Shown here: positions 7,559-16,694 of the stretch, one piece after another
How positions within the stretch are numbered: position 1 is the first letter of the stretch
Layout: every line of letters starts with the position of its first letter
DNA from: Wenyingzhuangia marina
GTDB taxonomy: Bacteria > Bacteroidota > Bacteroidia > Flavobacteriales > Flavobacteriaceae
Direction: 5' to 3'
DNA: 64,000 bases
Assembly (NCBI RefSeq): GCF_900130035.1
Contig: NZ_FQXQ01000004.1
Location: 62,001-126,000, forward strand
Made by a program: the position numbers and the translations under genes
The notes under the pieces: generated by a model
Databases searched by the model: none
What the model was told of the DNA's origin: nothing
What the model saw: the letters and a program-made list of their open reading frames with translations, nothing else

Positions 7559-9370
7559 TTAGATGTTAAAAATTAGCGTTACCGTAGCTCCTTTATCCGG
7601 GTTGTTGGTTATTTTTATATCAGCATTGTGAACTTCCATAATTAATTTAATCAAAGCCAATTCTAGACCTTTATTTTTATCGGTCTTTTCTTTATCTGAG
7701 GCAAATAGTTTAAATAAATTGTTTAATGCATACTCACTAAAACCTTCTCCTTCATCAATAACTTTACATATAATCTGATGGTTTTGAGTACTTAGTTTTA
7801 CATCAATAGAACTATTTTCGTTGGAGTGTTGTATTGCGTTTTTGATGATTTTTTCTAAACTATATAAAATTAATGTTGGGTCTCCTTGAATGGTAAAATT
7901 TTCAGGGCTATCCTCTATATTTAGATGTATTTTTTTGTCATTTAGTTTTGAAGATAGTTTTAGAGAACACAAACCTAATACTTGATTAAGTAGAATAGGT
8001 TTTTTTATAAAACTGTCTTTTTGAGTTCTTAATTCTGTAATTCTTAAACTTAATTTAGAAAAAGATAAAAGTCGGTTGGCAGATTCTTCTAATAACTTAA
8101 CAAAATCAATTAGTTCGGAGCTTTTTAACTCGTCTTTTAATACATTAGTGAATCCTAAAATACCGTTAAGAGGGGTGTTTATTTCGTGACTAATAATGGC
8201 TAAAAAATCATTTTTAATGTTGTCTAAATTTTCAAGTTCATGATTAGCAATTTGTAAGTCTTTATTAATGCACTGTATTTTTTGGTTGTATTCAATATTT
8301 TTAGATCTGTAATAGGCTAGTATAAAAGAAGTGAATAAGGCTAATAATACTAATAAGATTACTGGTTGAAAGTATGCCGTTAGAATTTCTTTTTTAAGAG
8401 CTTCTAATTTTAAAGCAGGAACAAATGAAACTACTTTCCAATATTCATCTGTAGAAAAGTAGTTAATCTCATTAGTTGTTTTGCTGTTGATGTTTCTAAA
8501 ATTTAAGGTATTAAAAGTAAATATTCCGTATTTATTAATAATCTGTCCATTATTTGCAACTTTAATATCCTTCCATGCATTAGGATAAATATGAGCATAA
8601 GTATTGTCCTTTTTATCATCAAACATAAATCCCCAATTGTTTTCAATATTTGGTGATATTAAAAAATATCCATCAGGATCAAGTAAATGGATATTGCTAG
8701 GGCTGTTAATATTTAAATCTTTAATTCTTTTAACCAAATCATTTCCTTGGTAGTTTAAAATTAAATAACCTGTAGTTTCTCCAATACAGTTTGATATTTT
8801 ACATCCTGCTCTTAAAACTTGATTGAATGGAATTTCAATTTTTTTGTTTTCAATATTTAAATCAAACTTAGAAAAGTAAAGATCTCCAATATCTAAACTT
8901 TTCATCTCTTGATAATAATAGCGATGCGATTTGTCTACTAAAAGACTGTCTGGAACAAATGAAGGAAGCGTATTATTATTGTAATTGCATTTTATAAGCT
9001 CTAGGCCGTTGTTGTTTAAAATTTTTATTTGGCTATATATTTCCTGATGTTCTATAAATTTATAAATATCTTCTTTTAAGGTGTTGGTTTCCCTTCCTTT
9101 ATTACAATTAAATAACTTAGTAGAAGAGGCTAAACTTTGTATAAAGAGTAAATCTCTTTTTACCATATTAAAATCTTGGGTGATTTCATTTACTTGTAAT
9201 TGAAGTTTATTGATTTCGTTTTTTTCTAAGTTTTGTAAAGTTATTGTTGTTTTAGAACAATACATAACATACGAAGCTATTAAAAGGATTGTAACCGTTA
9301 ACAACGACAATTTAAAAAACTGAAGAATAAAAGTTTTATTCAAAAAATCCTCTTTACTCATGGTGCTCAT
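7559..9370 (-). CDS. Membrane sensor histidine kinase with extracytoplasmic sensor
   Basis: About 603 residues. An N-terminal membrane helix (about 17-40) and a second one (about 335-355, LTAYFQPVILLVLLALFTS) flank an extracytoplasmic sensor of about 290 residues with Cache-like features (GDLYFSKFDLNIE, IHLLDPDGYFLISP). The kinase core follows: H-box ISHEINTPLNGILG, N-box KNAIQHS, G1 box DEGEGFS. The G2 region reads KGLELALIKL where GxGLGLA is usual, so two glycines are replaced. No receiver or response regulator gene is adjacent. The gene begins 33 bases after tex on the same strand. Start at the ATG of 9370; an ATG at 9361 (MSKEDF) is also possible. The ligand is unknown. Confidence 0.87.
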   Translation of the reverse strand: MSTMSKEDFLNKTFILQFFKLSLLTVTILLIASYVMYCSKTTITLQNLEKNEINKLQLQVNEITQDFNMVKRDLLFIQSLASSTKLFNCNKGRETNTLKEDIYKFIEHQEIYSQIKILNNNGLELIKCNYNNNTLPSFVPDSLLVDKSHRYYYQEMKSLDIGDLYFSKFDLNIENKKIEIPFNQVLRAGCKISNCIGETTGYLILNYQGNDLVKRIKDLNINSPSNIHLLDPDGYFLISPNIENNWGFMFDDKKDNTYAHIYPNAWKDIKVANNGQIINKYGIFTFNTLNFRNINSKTTNEINYFSTDEYWKVVSFVPALKLEALKKEILTAYFQPVILLVLLALFTSFILAYYRSKNIEYNQKIQCINKDLQIANHELENLDNIKNDFLAIISHEINTPLNGILGFTNVLKDELKSSELIDFVKLLEESANRLLSFSKLSLRITELRTQKDSFIKKPILLNQVLGLCSLKLSSKLNDKKIHLNIEDSPENFTIQGDPTLILYSLEKIIKNAIQHSNENSSIDVKLSTQNHQIICKVIDEGEGFSEYALNNLFKLFASDKEKTDKNKGLELALIKLIMEVHNADIKITNNPDKGATVTLIFNI

Positions 9371-9403
9371 AATCAAGTTATATAAATGTAATAAAATTCT
9401 ATG

Positions 9404-11518
9404 TTATAATTTCATTGTTAGACCAATACGTTTATTGTCTAAATCTAATTGAATTACTTTAACAGTCACAATTTGGTTTAAGTGTAAAACATCATTTGGA
9501 GAGTTGATAAATTGATGGGTAATTTGAGAGATATGTACCAATCCATTTTCTTTAATCCCTAAATCTATAAAAGCTCCAAAATTGGTGATGTTGCTTACTT
9601 GTCCTTGTAAAATCATTCCATCATGCAAGTCATTAATAGTGGTAATGTTTTTGCTGAATTCTAATTGATCTTCTTGTTTTCTAGGATCAATGTTGGGTTT
9701 GGCTAATTCGTTTAGCAAATCATTTAAAGTAAGTTTTCCGATCTGTTCTTGTAAATTGATATCATTATTTAATGATAGAATATCTTTGTTTCCAATTAAA
9801 TTTTCTATAGATAACTTTTGTTCTTTAGCAATCTGATTTACAACAGAATATTGTTCCGGATGTATCCCCGTATTGTCTAAAGGTTGTTTTCCTTGTACAC
9901 GTAAAAAACCAGCACATTGTTCAAAAGCTTTATCGCCCAAACGAGATACTTTTTTAAGTTCGTTTAAACTGTTAAACTTTCCGTTTTTTGCTCTGTATTC
10001 TACAATGTTTTTTGCCAAACCAGGACCAATTCCTGCAATATATTGCAATAAATATTTACTAGCGGTATTTAATTGTACGCCAATTTTATTTACACATTTT
10101 TCTACTACGTGATCTAATTCAGTTTTTAAAAGCGTTTGATCAACATCGTGCTGATACTGTCCTACACCAATAGATTTAGGTTCTATTTTAACTAATTCTG
10201 CTAATGGGTCCATCAATCTTCTACCAATGCTTACTGCTCCACGTACGGTAATATCGTGGTTAGGAAATTCTTCTCTACCAATTTCGGAGGCAGAATAAAT
10301 AGAAGCACCGTTTTCATTTACCAAATAAATAGCAATGTCTTTAGCAAGGTTTATAGATTTTATAAATGTTTCGGTCTCTCTACCAGCCGTTCCATTCCCA
10401 ATAGCAATGGTTTCAATTTTGTGTTTATTTAGTAGTTGTAATACTTTATCTATGCTTTTGCTATGCTGTTGCTGTGGCGGATGTGGATAAATAATAGTGT
10501 CTTCTAATAAATCTCCTTGTTTGTTTAAACAGATTACTTTACACCCTGTTTTAAAACCAGGGTCTATGGCTAAAACATTCTTTTTACCAATAGGAGCTGC
10601 CAATAATAACTGTTCTAAGTTTTTAGAAAAAACCTGAATTGCTTCTACATCTGCTTTTAACTTTAGTTCATTTAGCAATTCTTTTTCTAAAGATGGTTTT
10701 AAGCTTTTTCCATAAGTGTTAGCAATGGCTTGTTTTACAATTTCAGCGCTTTTGTTTTTACTTTTGATAAAATTTCTTTCCAGTAATTCAATAGCGGTTT
10801 GTTTGTCTATACTAATGCCAGAACTTAAAAGTCCTTCGTTGGTTCCTCTTAAAATGGCTAAAATTCTGTGTGAAGGTAGTCTTGTTGCTTTTTGTTCAAA
10901 TTCAAAATAAGTTTTGTAAACCTGAGCTTCCGTTTCTTTTCCTTTTTTGATTTTACTCTTTAAAACTCCTTCTCGGTTAAATAATCTCCTTAGTTGATTT
11001 TTGCTATAACTATGTTCAGTAATCCATTCACTAATAATATCCATAGCCCCTTCAATGGCTTCAGTTTCGTTTTTGATGTTGTTTTTGATGAAAGGTTGAA
11101 TATTGATTTGGTCACTTTTTTGTGACATGATGATTTTTGCCAAACCTTCTAAACCGTTTTCCTTAGCTACACTAGCTTTGGTTTTACGCTTGCTTTTGTA
11201 CGGAGCAAATAAATCTTCTAGTTGTTTTTTATCCCAACAACTTTTAATATTGTCAATCAATTGTGTGTTATCAATCTTTAATTCTTTGAGGGTTTCTAAC
11301 ACATATTCTTTTCTCTTAACCAATTCTTCTATGGAAATAGCTTCTTTCTGAATTTTAAAAATTTCATGATCTTCTAATCCTCCAGTTTGGTCTTTTCTAT
11401 AACGTGCAATAAAAGGAACAGTGGCTCCTTCATTTAATAAATCTAAGACTGCTTGTATGTTGTTTTGAGCGAGTTGGGTATTGTTTGCAATTTGTAAAGA
11501 TAAGATGGCTTGACTCAC
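9404..11518 (-). CDS. tex: Tex-family RNA-binding transcription accessory protein
   Basis: Nucleic-acid-binding protein of the Tex/Spt6 type, 704 residues against about 770 in proteobacteria. Order: N-terminal helical region (NEGATVPFIARYRKDQTGGL), YqgF-like RNase H fold (VLAIDPGFKTGCKV and IAIGNGTAGRETE), helix-hairpin-helix (LLQYIAGIGPGLAKNIVEYR) and a C-terminal S1 domain (about 630-704, GQVSNITNFGAFIDLGI). The start is a GTG at 11518, chosen because family homology begins within the next few residues and no in-frame ATG fits. The histidine kinase gene follows 33 bases downstream. All domains look intact. Confidence 0.95.
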   Translation of the reverse strand: MSQAILSLQIANNTQLAQNNIQAVLDLLNEGATVPFIARYRKDQTGGLEDHEIFKIQKEAISIEELVKRKEYVLETLKELKIDNTQLIDNIKSCWDKKQLEDLFAPYKSKRKTKASVAKENGLEGLAKIIMSQKSDQINIQPFIKNNIKNETEAIEGAMDIISEWITEHSYSKNQLRRLFNREGVLKSKIKKGKETEAQVYKTYFEFEQKATRLPSHRILAILRGTNEGLLSSGISIDKQTAIELLERNFIKSKNKSAEIVKQAIANTYGKSLKPSLEKELLNELKLKADVEAIQVFSKNLEQLLLAAPIGKKNVLAIDPGFKTGCKVICLNKQGDLLEDTIIYPHPPQQQHSKSIDKVLQLLNKHKIETIAIGNGTAGRETETFIKSINLAKDIAIYLVNENGASIYSASEIGREEFPNHDITVRGAVSIGRRLMDPLAELVKIEPKSIGVGQYQHDVDQTLLKTELDHVVEKCVNKIGVQLNTASKYLLQYIAGIGPGLAKNIVEYRAKNGKFNSLNELKKVSRLGDKAFEQCAGFLRVQGKQPLDNTGIHPEQYSVVNQIAKEQKLSIENLIGNKDILSLNNDINLQEQIGKLTLNDLLNELAKPNIDPRKQEDQLEFSKNITTINDLHDGMILQGQVSNITNFGAFIDLGIKENGLVHISQITHQFINSPNDVLHLNQIVTVKVIQLDLDNKRIGLTMKL

Positions 11519-11659
11519 AGTTAAAATTTTTAATTGGGAACTGTAAATATAATGGTAGAAGAGGAATTGTTCGTATAATTATTAAGAATAAATCATCTTT
11601 TTTTAATTGAAATAAAAACACAAAGAAAATATATATGTTTTAAGTCATATAAAGTTATG

Positions 11660-11688
11660 TTGTTACTTAGTTATTATAAGTAGTAACA
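11660..11688. promoter_or_regulatory. Inverted repeat upstream of the pspC-like gene
   Basis: TGTTACT (11661-11667) and AGTAACA (11682-11688) are perfect inverted arms separated by 14 bases, about 30 bases before the start codon. This arrangement would suit a dimeric regulator; nothing identifies which one. The rest of the 203-base tex-pspC gap is AT-rich without further structure that I can see. Confidence 0.35.
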
Positions 11689-11721
11689 TTTTGTTAACTT
11701 GCGCTAAATTGATTTTAAGGA

Positions 11722-11949
11722 ATGAGTTTGATAAATGATATCCGACATTTTTTTGAAAAACACGGTTTTGATGTTTCATCAAGATTGGCAGATCGTATGG
11801 GGATAAGAACCGCCAATGTGCGACTGTTTTTTGTGTATATATCATTTGTTACCTTTGGGTTTTCCTTTGCCATTTATTTAACCTTGGCATTTTTATTAAG
11901 GTTAAAAGACATGGTCAGGACCAAGAGGACATCCGTTTTTGATTTATAA
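11722..11949 (+). CDS. Single-domain PspC-family membrane protein
   Basis: A 75-residue protein matching the PspC domain: an N-terminal amphipathic part with SSRLADRMGIRTANVRLFFVY followed by one hydrophobic helix (SFVTFGFSFAIYLTLAFLL, about 42-62) and a short basic cytoplasmic tail. PspC in enterobacteria senses envelope stress with PspB and activates psp genes; flavobacteria lack that phage-shock regulon and the role here is unknown. It heads an operon with a potassium channel 7 bases downstream, which suggests a membrane or envelope-related function. Confidence 0.8.
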   Translation: MSLINDIRHFFEKHGFDVSSRLADRMGIRTANVRLFFVYISFVTFGFSFAIYLTLAFLLRLKDMVRTKRTSVFDL

Positions 11950-11956
11950 AAGCCCT

Positions 11957-12949
11957 ATGCTGAGCAAAATTTATAAAGGTTTAGTTTTATTTGCCATTGT
12001 TCTGCTTATAGGGACTCTGGGGTTTTTCTTAGCGTTTGACTATTCTTGGTTAGATGCTTTTTTTATGACCATTATTACCACAACAACGGTGGGTTTTGGG
12101 GAGGTAAAGCCACTAGATGATGCTGGAAAGTTATTTACTATATTATTACTCTTAATGAGTATTGGGGTTTATGGATATTTAGTAACTGTAATCTCAGATT
12201 TTTTTTCAAACAACGTACTTATGGATGCTTTTAGAGTAAAAAAAGAATTAAAAGAAATTGCGAAATTAGAAGGACACACCATTATTTGTGGTTTTGGAAG
12301 AAATGGAAGACAATCATACGAGAAGTTAAAAAGATTTAAAAAAACTTGTGTGGTGATAGAACAGAGTGAGGATTTTATAGAAAATCCAATGTATCAAGAG
12401 ATTCAATTTGTAAAAGGAGATGCTACGAATGACGATGTTTTAAGAAATGCAGGTATAGAAAAAGCATCAAGTTTAATTACAGCCTTACCATCAGATGCAA
12501 ACAATTTATATGTGGTTTTGTCTTCTAGGCAACTAAATGAAAAATTAAATATTGTTAGCAGGGCAAACGATGAAAATGCTACAAAAAAATTAAAGATTGC
12601 AGGAGCTAATCATGTCATCATGCCCGATAAACTTGGAGGAGACCACATGGCTTCTCTTTTAGTAACGCCCGATTTGGTAGAGTTTGTGAATAGAATTAAT
12701 ATGGAAGGTGATTCTAATGCCAATTTAGAAGAAATAGGTGTAGATGAATTGCCTGAGGAATATTTAATGAAATCGATACAAGATTTAGACGTTCGTAGAA
12801 ATTCAGGATGCAACGTCATTGGTTTTATTACAGAAGAAGATGATTATATTGTAAATCCATCTTCTCAAATGATTTTAGAACCAAAATGTAGATTAATCGT
12901 CTTAGGAAGACCTGAACAAATTAAAAAATTTAAAGAAATTTATGAGTAA
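11957..12949 (+). CDS. Two-helix potassium channel with RCK/TrkA-N domain
   Basis: About 330 residues. Two membrane helices (about 5-25 and 65-90) flank a pore loop with the selectivity filter TTTVGFGEVKP. The cytoplasmic part is an RCK N domain with the Rossmann motif IICGFGRNGRQ and conserved GDATND, followed by a TrkA-C-like region (about 245-330). This is the architecture of ligand-gated bacterial K+ channels such as MthK or Kch. I use the ATG at 11957; a TTG at 11939 would overlap pspC by 11 bases and adds only IYKSP. The stop overlaps the start of the symporter gene by 8 bases, so translation is coupled. Confidence 0.92.
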   Translation: MLSKIYKGLVLFAIVLLIGTLGFFLAFDYSWLDAFFMTIITTTTVGFGEVKPLDDAGKLFTILLLLMSIGVYGYLVTVISDFFSNNVLMDAFRVKKELKEIAKLEGHTIICGFGRNGRQSYEKLKRFKKTCVVIEQSEDFIENPMYQEIQFVKGDATNDDVLRNAGIEKASSLITALPSDANNLYVVLSSRQLNEKLNIVSRANDENATKKLKIAGANHVIMPDKLGGDHMASLLVTPDLVEFVNRINMEGDSNANLEEIGVDELPEEYLMKSIQDLDVRRNSGCNVIGFITEEDDYIVNPSSQMILEPKCRLIVLGRPEQIKKFKEIYE

Positions 12950-14564
12950 AACTATTCGAAAAACTATTCAAAAAGCTGTCGGTGTACTACTGTTATTGTT
13001 GCCAACCATTTCCTTTGCTTCTATTGATGAGGTAATTGAAGAGAATTTTGCACCTATTTCGCATGTAGTAACACAAATTGTATTTTATCCTATAACCATT
13101 GGACCTAAGCAAGTGCCTATTGTATTGGTTATATTGTTAGGGGGGGCTTTCTTTTTTACGTTGTATTTTAAATTTGCTAATATTCGTTTGTTAAAAGTAG
13201 CTATCAAGGCAACCAAAGGAGATTATGACGAAATAGACCATGCTTTTGAAGAAGGTGATGATATTGAAACAATAAAAGAAATTGCAGATACTGACAAAGA
13301 GAGAAAAACAACTCCTGTAATTGGAGTTGTAACTCACTTCCAGGCTTTAACGGCAGCTCTTTCAGCTACCGTAGGTTTAGGGAATATAGCAGGGGTAGCA
13401 GTCGCTATGGCCTTAGGAGGTCCAGGGGCTATTATTTGGATGATCTTGGCTGGTTTCTTAGGAATGTCTACTAAATTAGTTGAAGCTACTTTGGGAGTGA
13501 AATATAGAGAAGTAAGTCCAGAAGGAAATATTTATGGAGGACCTATGTATTACTTAAAACAAGGATTGAAAGAAAAAAACATGGCTGTTCTAGGTAAGGT
13601 TTTGGCAGCGATGTATGCTGTTTTTGTTGTTGGAGGTTCTCTAGGAGGAGGAAATATGTTTCAGGCAAATCAAGCAACTGCTCAGTTTATGTCTCTAACA
13701 GGAATGAAATCAGGCTTTGTTTTTGGTTTGGTTTTGGCTGCTTTGGTAGGAGTTGTAATTATTGGAGGAATTAAGAGAATTGGTAGAGTAACAGAAAAAA
13801 TTGTTCCTTTTATGGGGATATTATTTGTTGGAGCTTCTCTTGTTATCATATTTAAAAATATAGACATGGTTCCTAGAGCTGCTTTTCAAATTTGGGATGG
13901 TGCTTTTGGAGACAATGCCATGTTAGGTGGATTTGTTGGTGTCATGATTGTTGGTTTTCAGCGTGCAGCATTTTCTAATGAAGCCGGAGTGGGTTCTGCT
14001 TCTATTGCTCATGCAGCGGTAAAAACAAAATTCCCTGCAAGTGAAGGTATTGTAGCGAGTATAGGACCCTTTGTAGATACTGTAGTTATTTGTAGTATGA
14101 CTGCTTTGGTGATTATTATTACTAACTTAAAATACGATTTGTTTAGGTATGCAAACTTAGATGGAAGTAATGTAATTATGAATGGTACTGGTGATAAAGT
14201 AGGAGGGGTAGATTTAACTTCAGTTGCATTTGATTCTTCTATACCTCACTTTTCTGTAGTGTTGACTGTAGCTGTTATTTTGTTTGCTTTTTCTACCATG
14301 TTGTCTTGGTCTTATTACGGAATTCAAGGATGGAGTTATTTATTTGGAAAAGGAAAAGTTGCAGATATTACTTATAAAGTATTATTTTTATTTGTAATTG
14401 TTGTGGGAGCTTCTTCTTCATTAAACTCTGTAGTAGAATTTTCAGATTCTATGATTTTTGCCATGGTCTTTCCTAATATTATTGGTTTGGTATTATTGGC
14501 TCCAAAAGTTAGGCAAGAGATTAAACGATACTTAACTGCTATTAAGCACAAAGTGGAAAGTTAA
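12942..14564 (+). CDS. Sodium:alanine/glycine symporter, AGCS family
   Basis: Inner-membrane amino-acid:Na+ symporter of 540 residues. After a hydrophobic leader (AVGVLLLLLPTISFAS) the AGCS hallmark regions are seen: HFQALTAALSATVGLGNIAG, GGPGAIIWMILAGFLGMSTK, GGPMYYLKQGL and FSNEAGVGSASIAHAAV, with about ten membrane helices in total. The length is somewhat above the family's usual 450-490 because of a charged insert near 95-125 (DYDEIDHAFEEGDDIETIKE). The ATG at 12942 overlaps the channel gene by 8 bases. Substrate is probably alanine or glycine by family. Confidence 0.95.
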   Translation: MSKTIRKTIQKAVGVLLLLLPTISFASIDEVIEENFAPISHVVTQIVFYPITIGPKQVPIVLVILLGGAFFFTLYFKFANIRLLKVAIKATKGDYDEIDHAFEEGDDIETIKEIADTDKERKTTPVIGVVTHFQALTAALSATVGLGNIAGVAVAMALGGPGAIIWMILAGFLGMSTKLVEATLGVKYREVSPEGNIYGGPMYYLKQGLKEKNMAVLGKVLAAMYAVFVVGGSLGGGNMFQANQATAQFMSLTGMKSGFVFGLVLAALVGVVIIGGIKRIGRVTEKIVPFMGILFVGASLVIIFKNIDMVPRAAFQIWDGAFGDNAMLGGFVGVMIVGFQRAAFSNEAGVGSASIAHAAVKTKFPASEGIVASIGPFVDTVVICSMTALVIIITNLKYDLFRYANLDGSNVIMNGTGDKVGGVDLTSVAFDSSIPHFSVVLTVAVILFAFSTMLSWSYYGIQGWSYLFGKGKVADITYKVLFLFVIVVGASSSLNSVVEFSDSMIFAMVFPNIIGLVLLAPKVRQEIKRYLTAIKHKVES

Positions 14565-14576
14565 AAATAAATAAAA

Positions 14577-15431
14577 ATGAAATATATTAAATCCCATTTT
14601 TTGTACTCAAGAAGTCAACGAAATGGGATTTTTTTATTGGTACTTATTGTTATTGTTCTACAGGGTGGTTTGTTGTTTTTTAATAATTTTCAAAATAATT
14701 CTGTTGTAATTTCATCGGTATCTAAAGAACTACAGTCTCAACTAGATAGTGTTTTGTTAATGAATCAAACCAAGGAATTAAAAATCTATCCTTTCAACCC
14801 TAATTACCTGTCAGATTATAAAGCATACCAATTAGGAATGTCTATAGAGGAGATTGACAGGTTGATGACTTTTAGAAGTACTGGAAAATATATCAACTCT
14901 ACATCTGATTTTAAGAAAGTAACCCAGGTCTCAGATTCTTTATTAAATAACATCGCTCCTTATTTTAAGTTTCCTGATTGGGTTACAAAGAAAAAATCAA
15001 TAGTAAAAGAAAAGATTGTTGATGTGTTCGTTGTAAAGGATATTAATACTGCTAGTTTAGAAGAGCTGATGAAGGTAAAAGGAATTGGAGAGAAAAGAGC
15101 TTCTAGTATTATTAAGTATAGAACTTTATTAGGAGGTTATACCTATGATACACAATTAAAAGAGGTTTGGGGAATTCCTCCGGAGGTTTTAGAGCAATTT
15201 CAAAAAGAATTTCAAGTGTTGTCAAAGCCTAGGATTGATAAAATAAATATCAATACAGCTACGGCTTATCAGCTTTCTAGAGTTGTTTATATAGATTCTA
15301 AACTGGCAGAATCAATCATTGAATACAGAAAAGAAGTAGCTGAAATACAGAACTTAGCCGAGTTGAAAATAATAAGAGATTTTCCTGAGGATAAATTTAA
15401 CTTAATAAGCTTATATTTGCACGCTTACTAA
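14577..15431 (+). CDS. ComEA-like helix-hairpin-helix protein
   Basis: A 284-residue, membrane-anchored DNA-binding protein candidate. One membrane helix near the N terminus (FLLVLIVIVLQGGLLFF, about 20-36) is followed by three helix-hairpin-helix units: about 85-135 (IDRLMTFRSTGKYINS), about 155-215 (DINTASLEELMKVKGIGEKR, the best match to ComEA) and about 220-284 (ININTATAYQLSRVVYID). In competent bacteria ComEA binds incoming DNA; in Bacteroidota this family is widespread and its role unproven. It is the fourth gene of the pspC operon, 12 bases after the symporter. Confidence 0.85.
   Translation: MKYIKSHFLYSRSQRNGIFLLVLIVIVLQGGLLFFNNFQNNSVVISSVSKELQSQLDSVLLMNQTKELKIYPFNPNYLSDYKAYQLGMSIEEIDRLMTFRSTGKYINSTSDFKKVTQVSDSLLNNIAPYFKFPDWVTKKKSIVKEKIVDVFVVKDINTASLEELMKVKGIGEKRASSIIKYRTLLGGYTYDTQLKEVWGIPPEVLEQFQKEFQVLSKPRIDKININTATAYQLSRVVYIDSKLAESIIEYRKEVAEIQNLAELKIIRDFPEDKFNLISLYLHAY
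15412..15419 (+). promoter_or_regulatory. Probable acyl-CoA dehydrogenase promoter -7 element
   Basis: TATATTTGCACGC matches TAnnTTTG followed by GCA, as in other promoters of this window. It lies inside the last codons of the upstream helix-hairpin-helix gene; transcription from about 15425 would give the dehydrogenase its own message. Confidence 0.5.
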
Positions 15432-15452
15432 AAAACACAAAAATTTTTTTGA

Positions 15453-16592
15453 ATGAATTTCGAGACGAATGAAACCCAAAAAATGATAGCATCTTCTATT
15501 CAAGATTTTGCAAAAATTCATATTGCTCCCAATGTTTCTAAATGGGATGAGTCACAGGAATTTCCTGTGGATTTATTTAAAAAGTTAGGTGAAATGGGAT
15601 TTATGGGCGTATTGGTTCCTGAGGCTTATGGCGGATCAGGATTGTCTTACCATGAATACATCACAGTTATTGAAGAGATTTCTAAAGTAGATCCTTCTAT
15701 AGGGTTGTCTGTAGCAGCTCATAATTCACTTTGTACAGGACATATTTTGCAATTTGGAAACGAAGAGCAAAAAGCAAAATGGTTGCCAAAATTAGCGACA
15801 GGTGAGTGGATTGGTGCTTGGGGACTGACAGAACACAATACAGGTTCTGATGCTGGAGGAATGAATACCACTGCGGTATTAGATGGAGATGATTATGTGT
15901 TAAACGGAGCAAAAAACTTTATTACCCATGCCATTAGCGGGAACATAGCTGTGGTAATTGCCAGAACAGGAGAAAAGGGAGATTCTCATGGAATGACTGC
16001 TTTTGTGATAGAAAAAGGAACTCCAGGTTTTAGTTCAGGAAAAAAAGAAAACAAATTAGGAATGAGAGCTTCTGAAACAGCAGAGCTTATTTTTGATAAC
16101 TGTAGAATTTCTAAAGAAAATGTGTTAGGGAAAGTAGGTGAAGGATTTATTCAATCAATGAAAGTTTTAGATGGCGGAAGAATATCTATAGCCGCCTTGT
16201 CTATTGGTGTTGCTAAGGGAGCTTATGAAGCTGCTTTGAAATATTCAAAAGAAAGAATTCAGTTTGGAAAGCCTATTTCTTCATTCCAAGGTGTTTCTTT
16301 TAAGTTGGCAGAAATGGCCACAGAAATAGAAGCTTCAGAATTGTTAACTCACAAGGCAGCTGCCAAAAAGGAATTAGGTGAGAAAATGACTACCATTGGA
16401 GCAATGGCTAAAATGTTTGCTTCAGAAGCATGCGTGAGAGTGTCGAATGAAGCAGTTCAGATTCACGGAGGATATGGGTATACTAAAGATTATCCTGTAG
16501 AGAAGTTTTATAGAGATAGCAAGCTATGTACTATAGGAGAGGGGACTACGGAAATACAAAAAGTAGTGATTTCAAGAAATATTTTAAAATAA
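15453..16592 (+). CDS. Short-chain acyl-CoA dehydrogenase
   Basis: FAD-dependent dehydrogenase of fatty-acid or branched-chain amino-acid breakdown, 379 residues, the normal family length. Visible motifs: ACADS-1-type [16 protein letters not shown], the substrate/FAD-binding [20 protein letters not shown], and the C-terminal [20 protein letters not shown] followed by IGEGTTEIQ, in which E363 aligns with the catalytic base of butyryl-CoA dehydrogenase. Cytoplasmic. It is 21 bases after the comEA-like gene but probably has its own promoter at 15412. Electron-transfer flavoprotein genes are not in the window. Chain-length preference is inferred from the base position only. Confidence 0.94.
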   Translation: MNFETNETQKMIASSIQDFAKIHIAPNVSKWDESQEFPVDLFKKLGEMGFMGVLVPEAYGGSGLSYHEYITVIEEISKVDPSIGLSVAAHNSLCTGHILQFGNEEQKAKWLPKLATGEWIGAWGLTEHNTGSDAGGMNTTAVLDGDDYVLNGAKNFITHAISGNIAVVIARTGEKGDSHGMTAFVIEKGTPGFSSGKKENKLGMRASETAELIFDNCRISKENVLGKVGEGFIQSMKVLDGGRISIAALSIGVAKGAYEAALKYSKERIQFGKPISSFQGVSFKLAEMATEIEASELLTHKAAAKKELGEKMTTIGAMAKMFASEACVRVSNEAVQIHGGYGYTKDYPVEKFYRDSKLCTIGEGTTEIQKVVISRNILK

Positions 16593-16615
16593 AGTATTTA
16601 TATCGTTTTTTAAAC

Positions 16616-16623
16616 TATCTTTG
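16616..16623 (+). promoter_or_regulatory. Probable rpsU promoter -7 element
   Basis: TATCTTTGCAGTCC matches TAnnTTTG plus GCA. Transcription would begin near 16629, leaving a leader of about 59 bases that contains the Shine-Dalgarno sequence and a mini open frame. Confidence 0.55.
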
Positions 16624-16667
16624 CAGTCCAAAAATTTGACTTAAAAACACTTAAAATATATTACGAC

Positions 16668-16694
16668 ATGAAGGGAGGTGCTAAATTATGTTAA
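16668..16694 (+). other. Mini open frame overlapping the rpsU start
   Basis: An ATG at 16668 opens an 8-codon frame (MKGGAKLC) whose stop codon TAA occupies 16692-16694, that is, just inside rpsU. The Shine-Dalgarno sequence of rpsU forms codons of this frame. It may be an accident of the GGAGGTG sequence or a coupled leader peptide; nothing decides it here. Confidence 0.3.
16674..16680 (+). promoter_or_regulatory. Strong Shine-Dalgarno sequence of rpsU
   Basis: GGAGGTG pairs with seven bases of the 16S rRNA 3' end and is 7 bases from the ATG. Other genes in this window have A-rich leaders without such a site (tuf and rpoC, for example). In Flavobacteriia the ribosome normally hides its anti-Shine-Dalgarno with help of bS21, and a conserved strong site in front of rpsU is understood as autoregulation by bS21. 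Confidence 0.85.

Noticed and set aside
11663-11845. Minus-strand frame of 60 codons opposite the pspC-like gene
   Set aside because: Antisense to a recognisable PspC domain and without a plausible leader.
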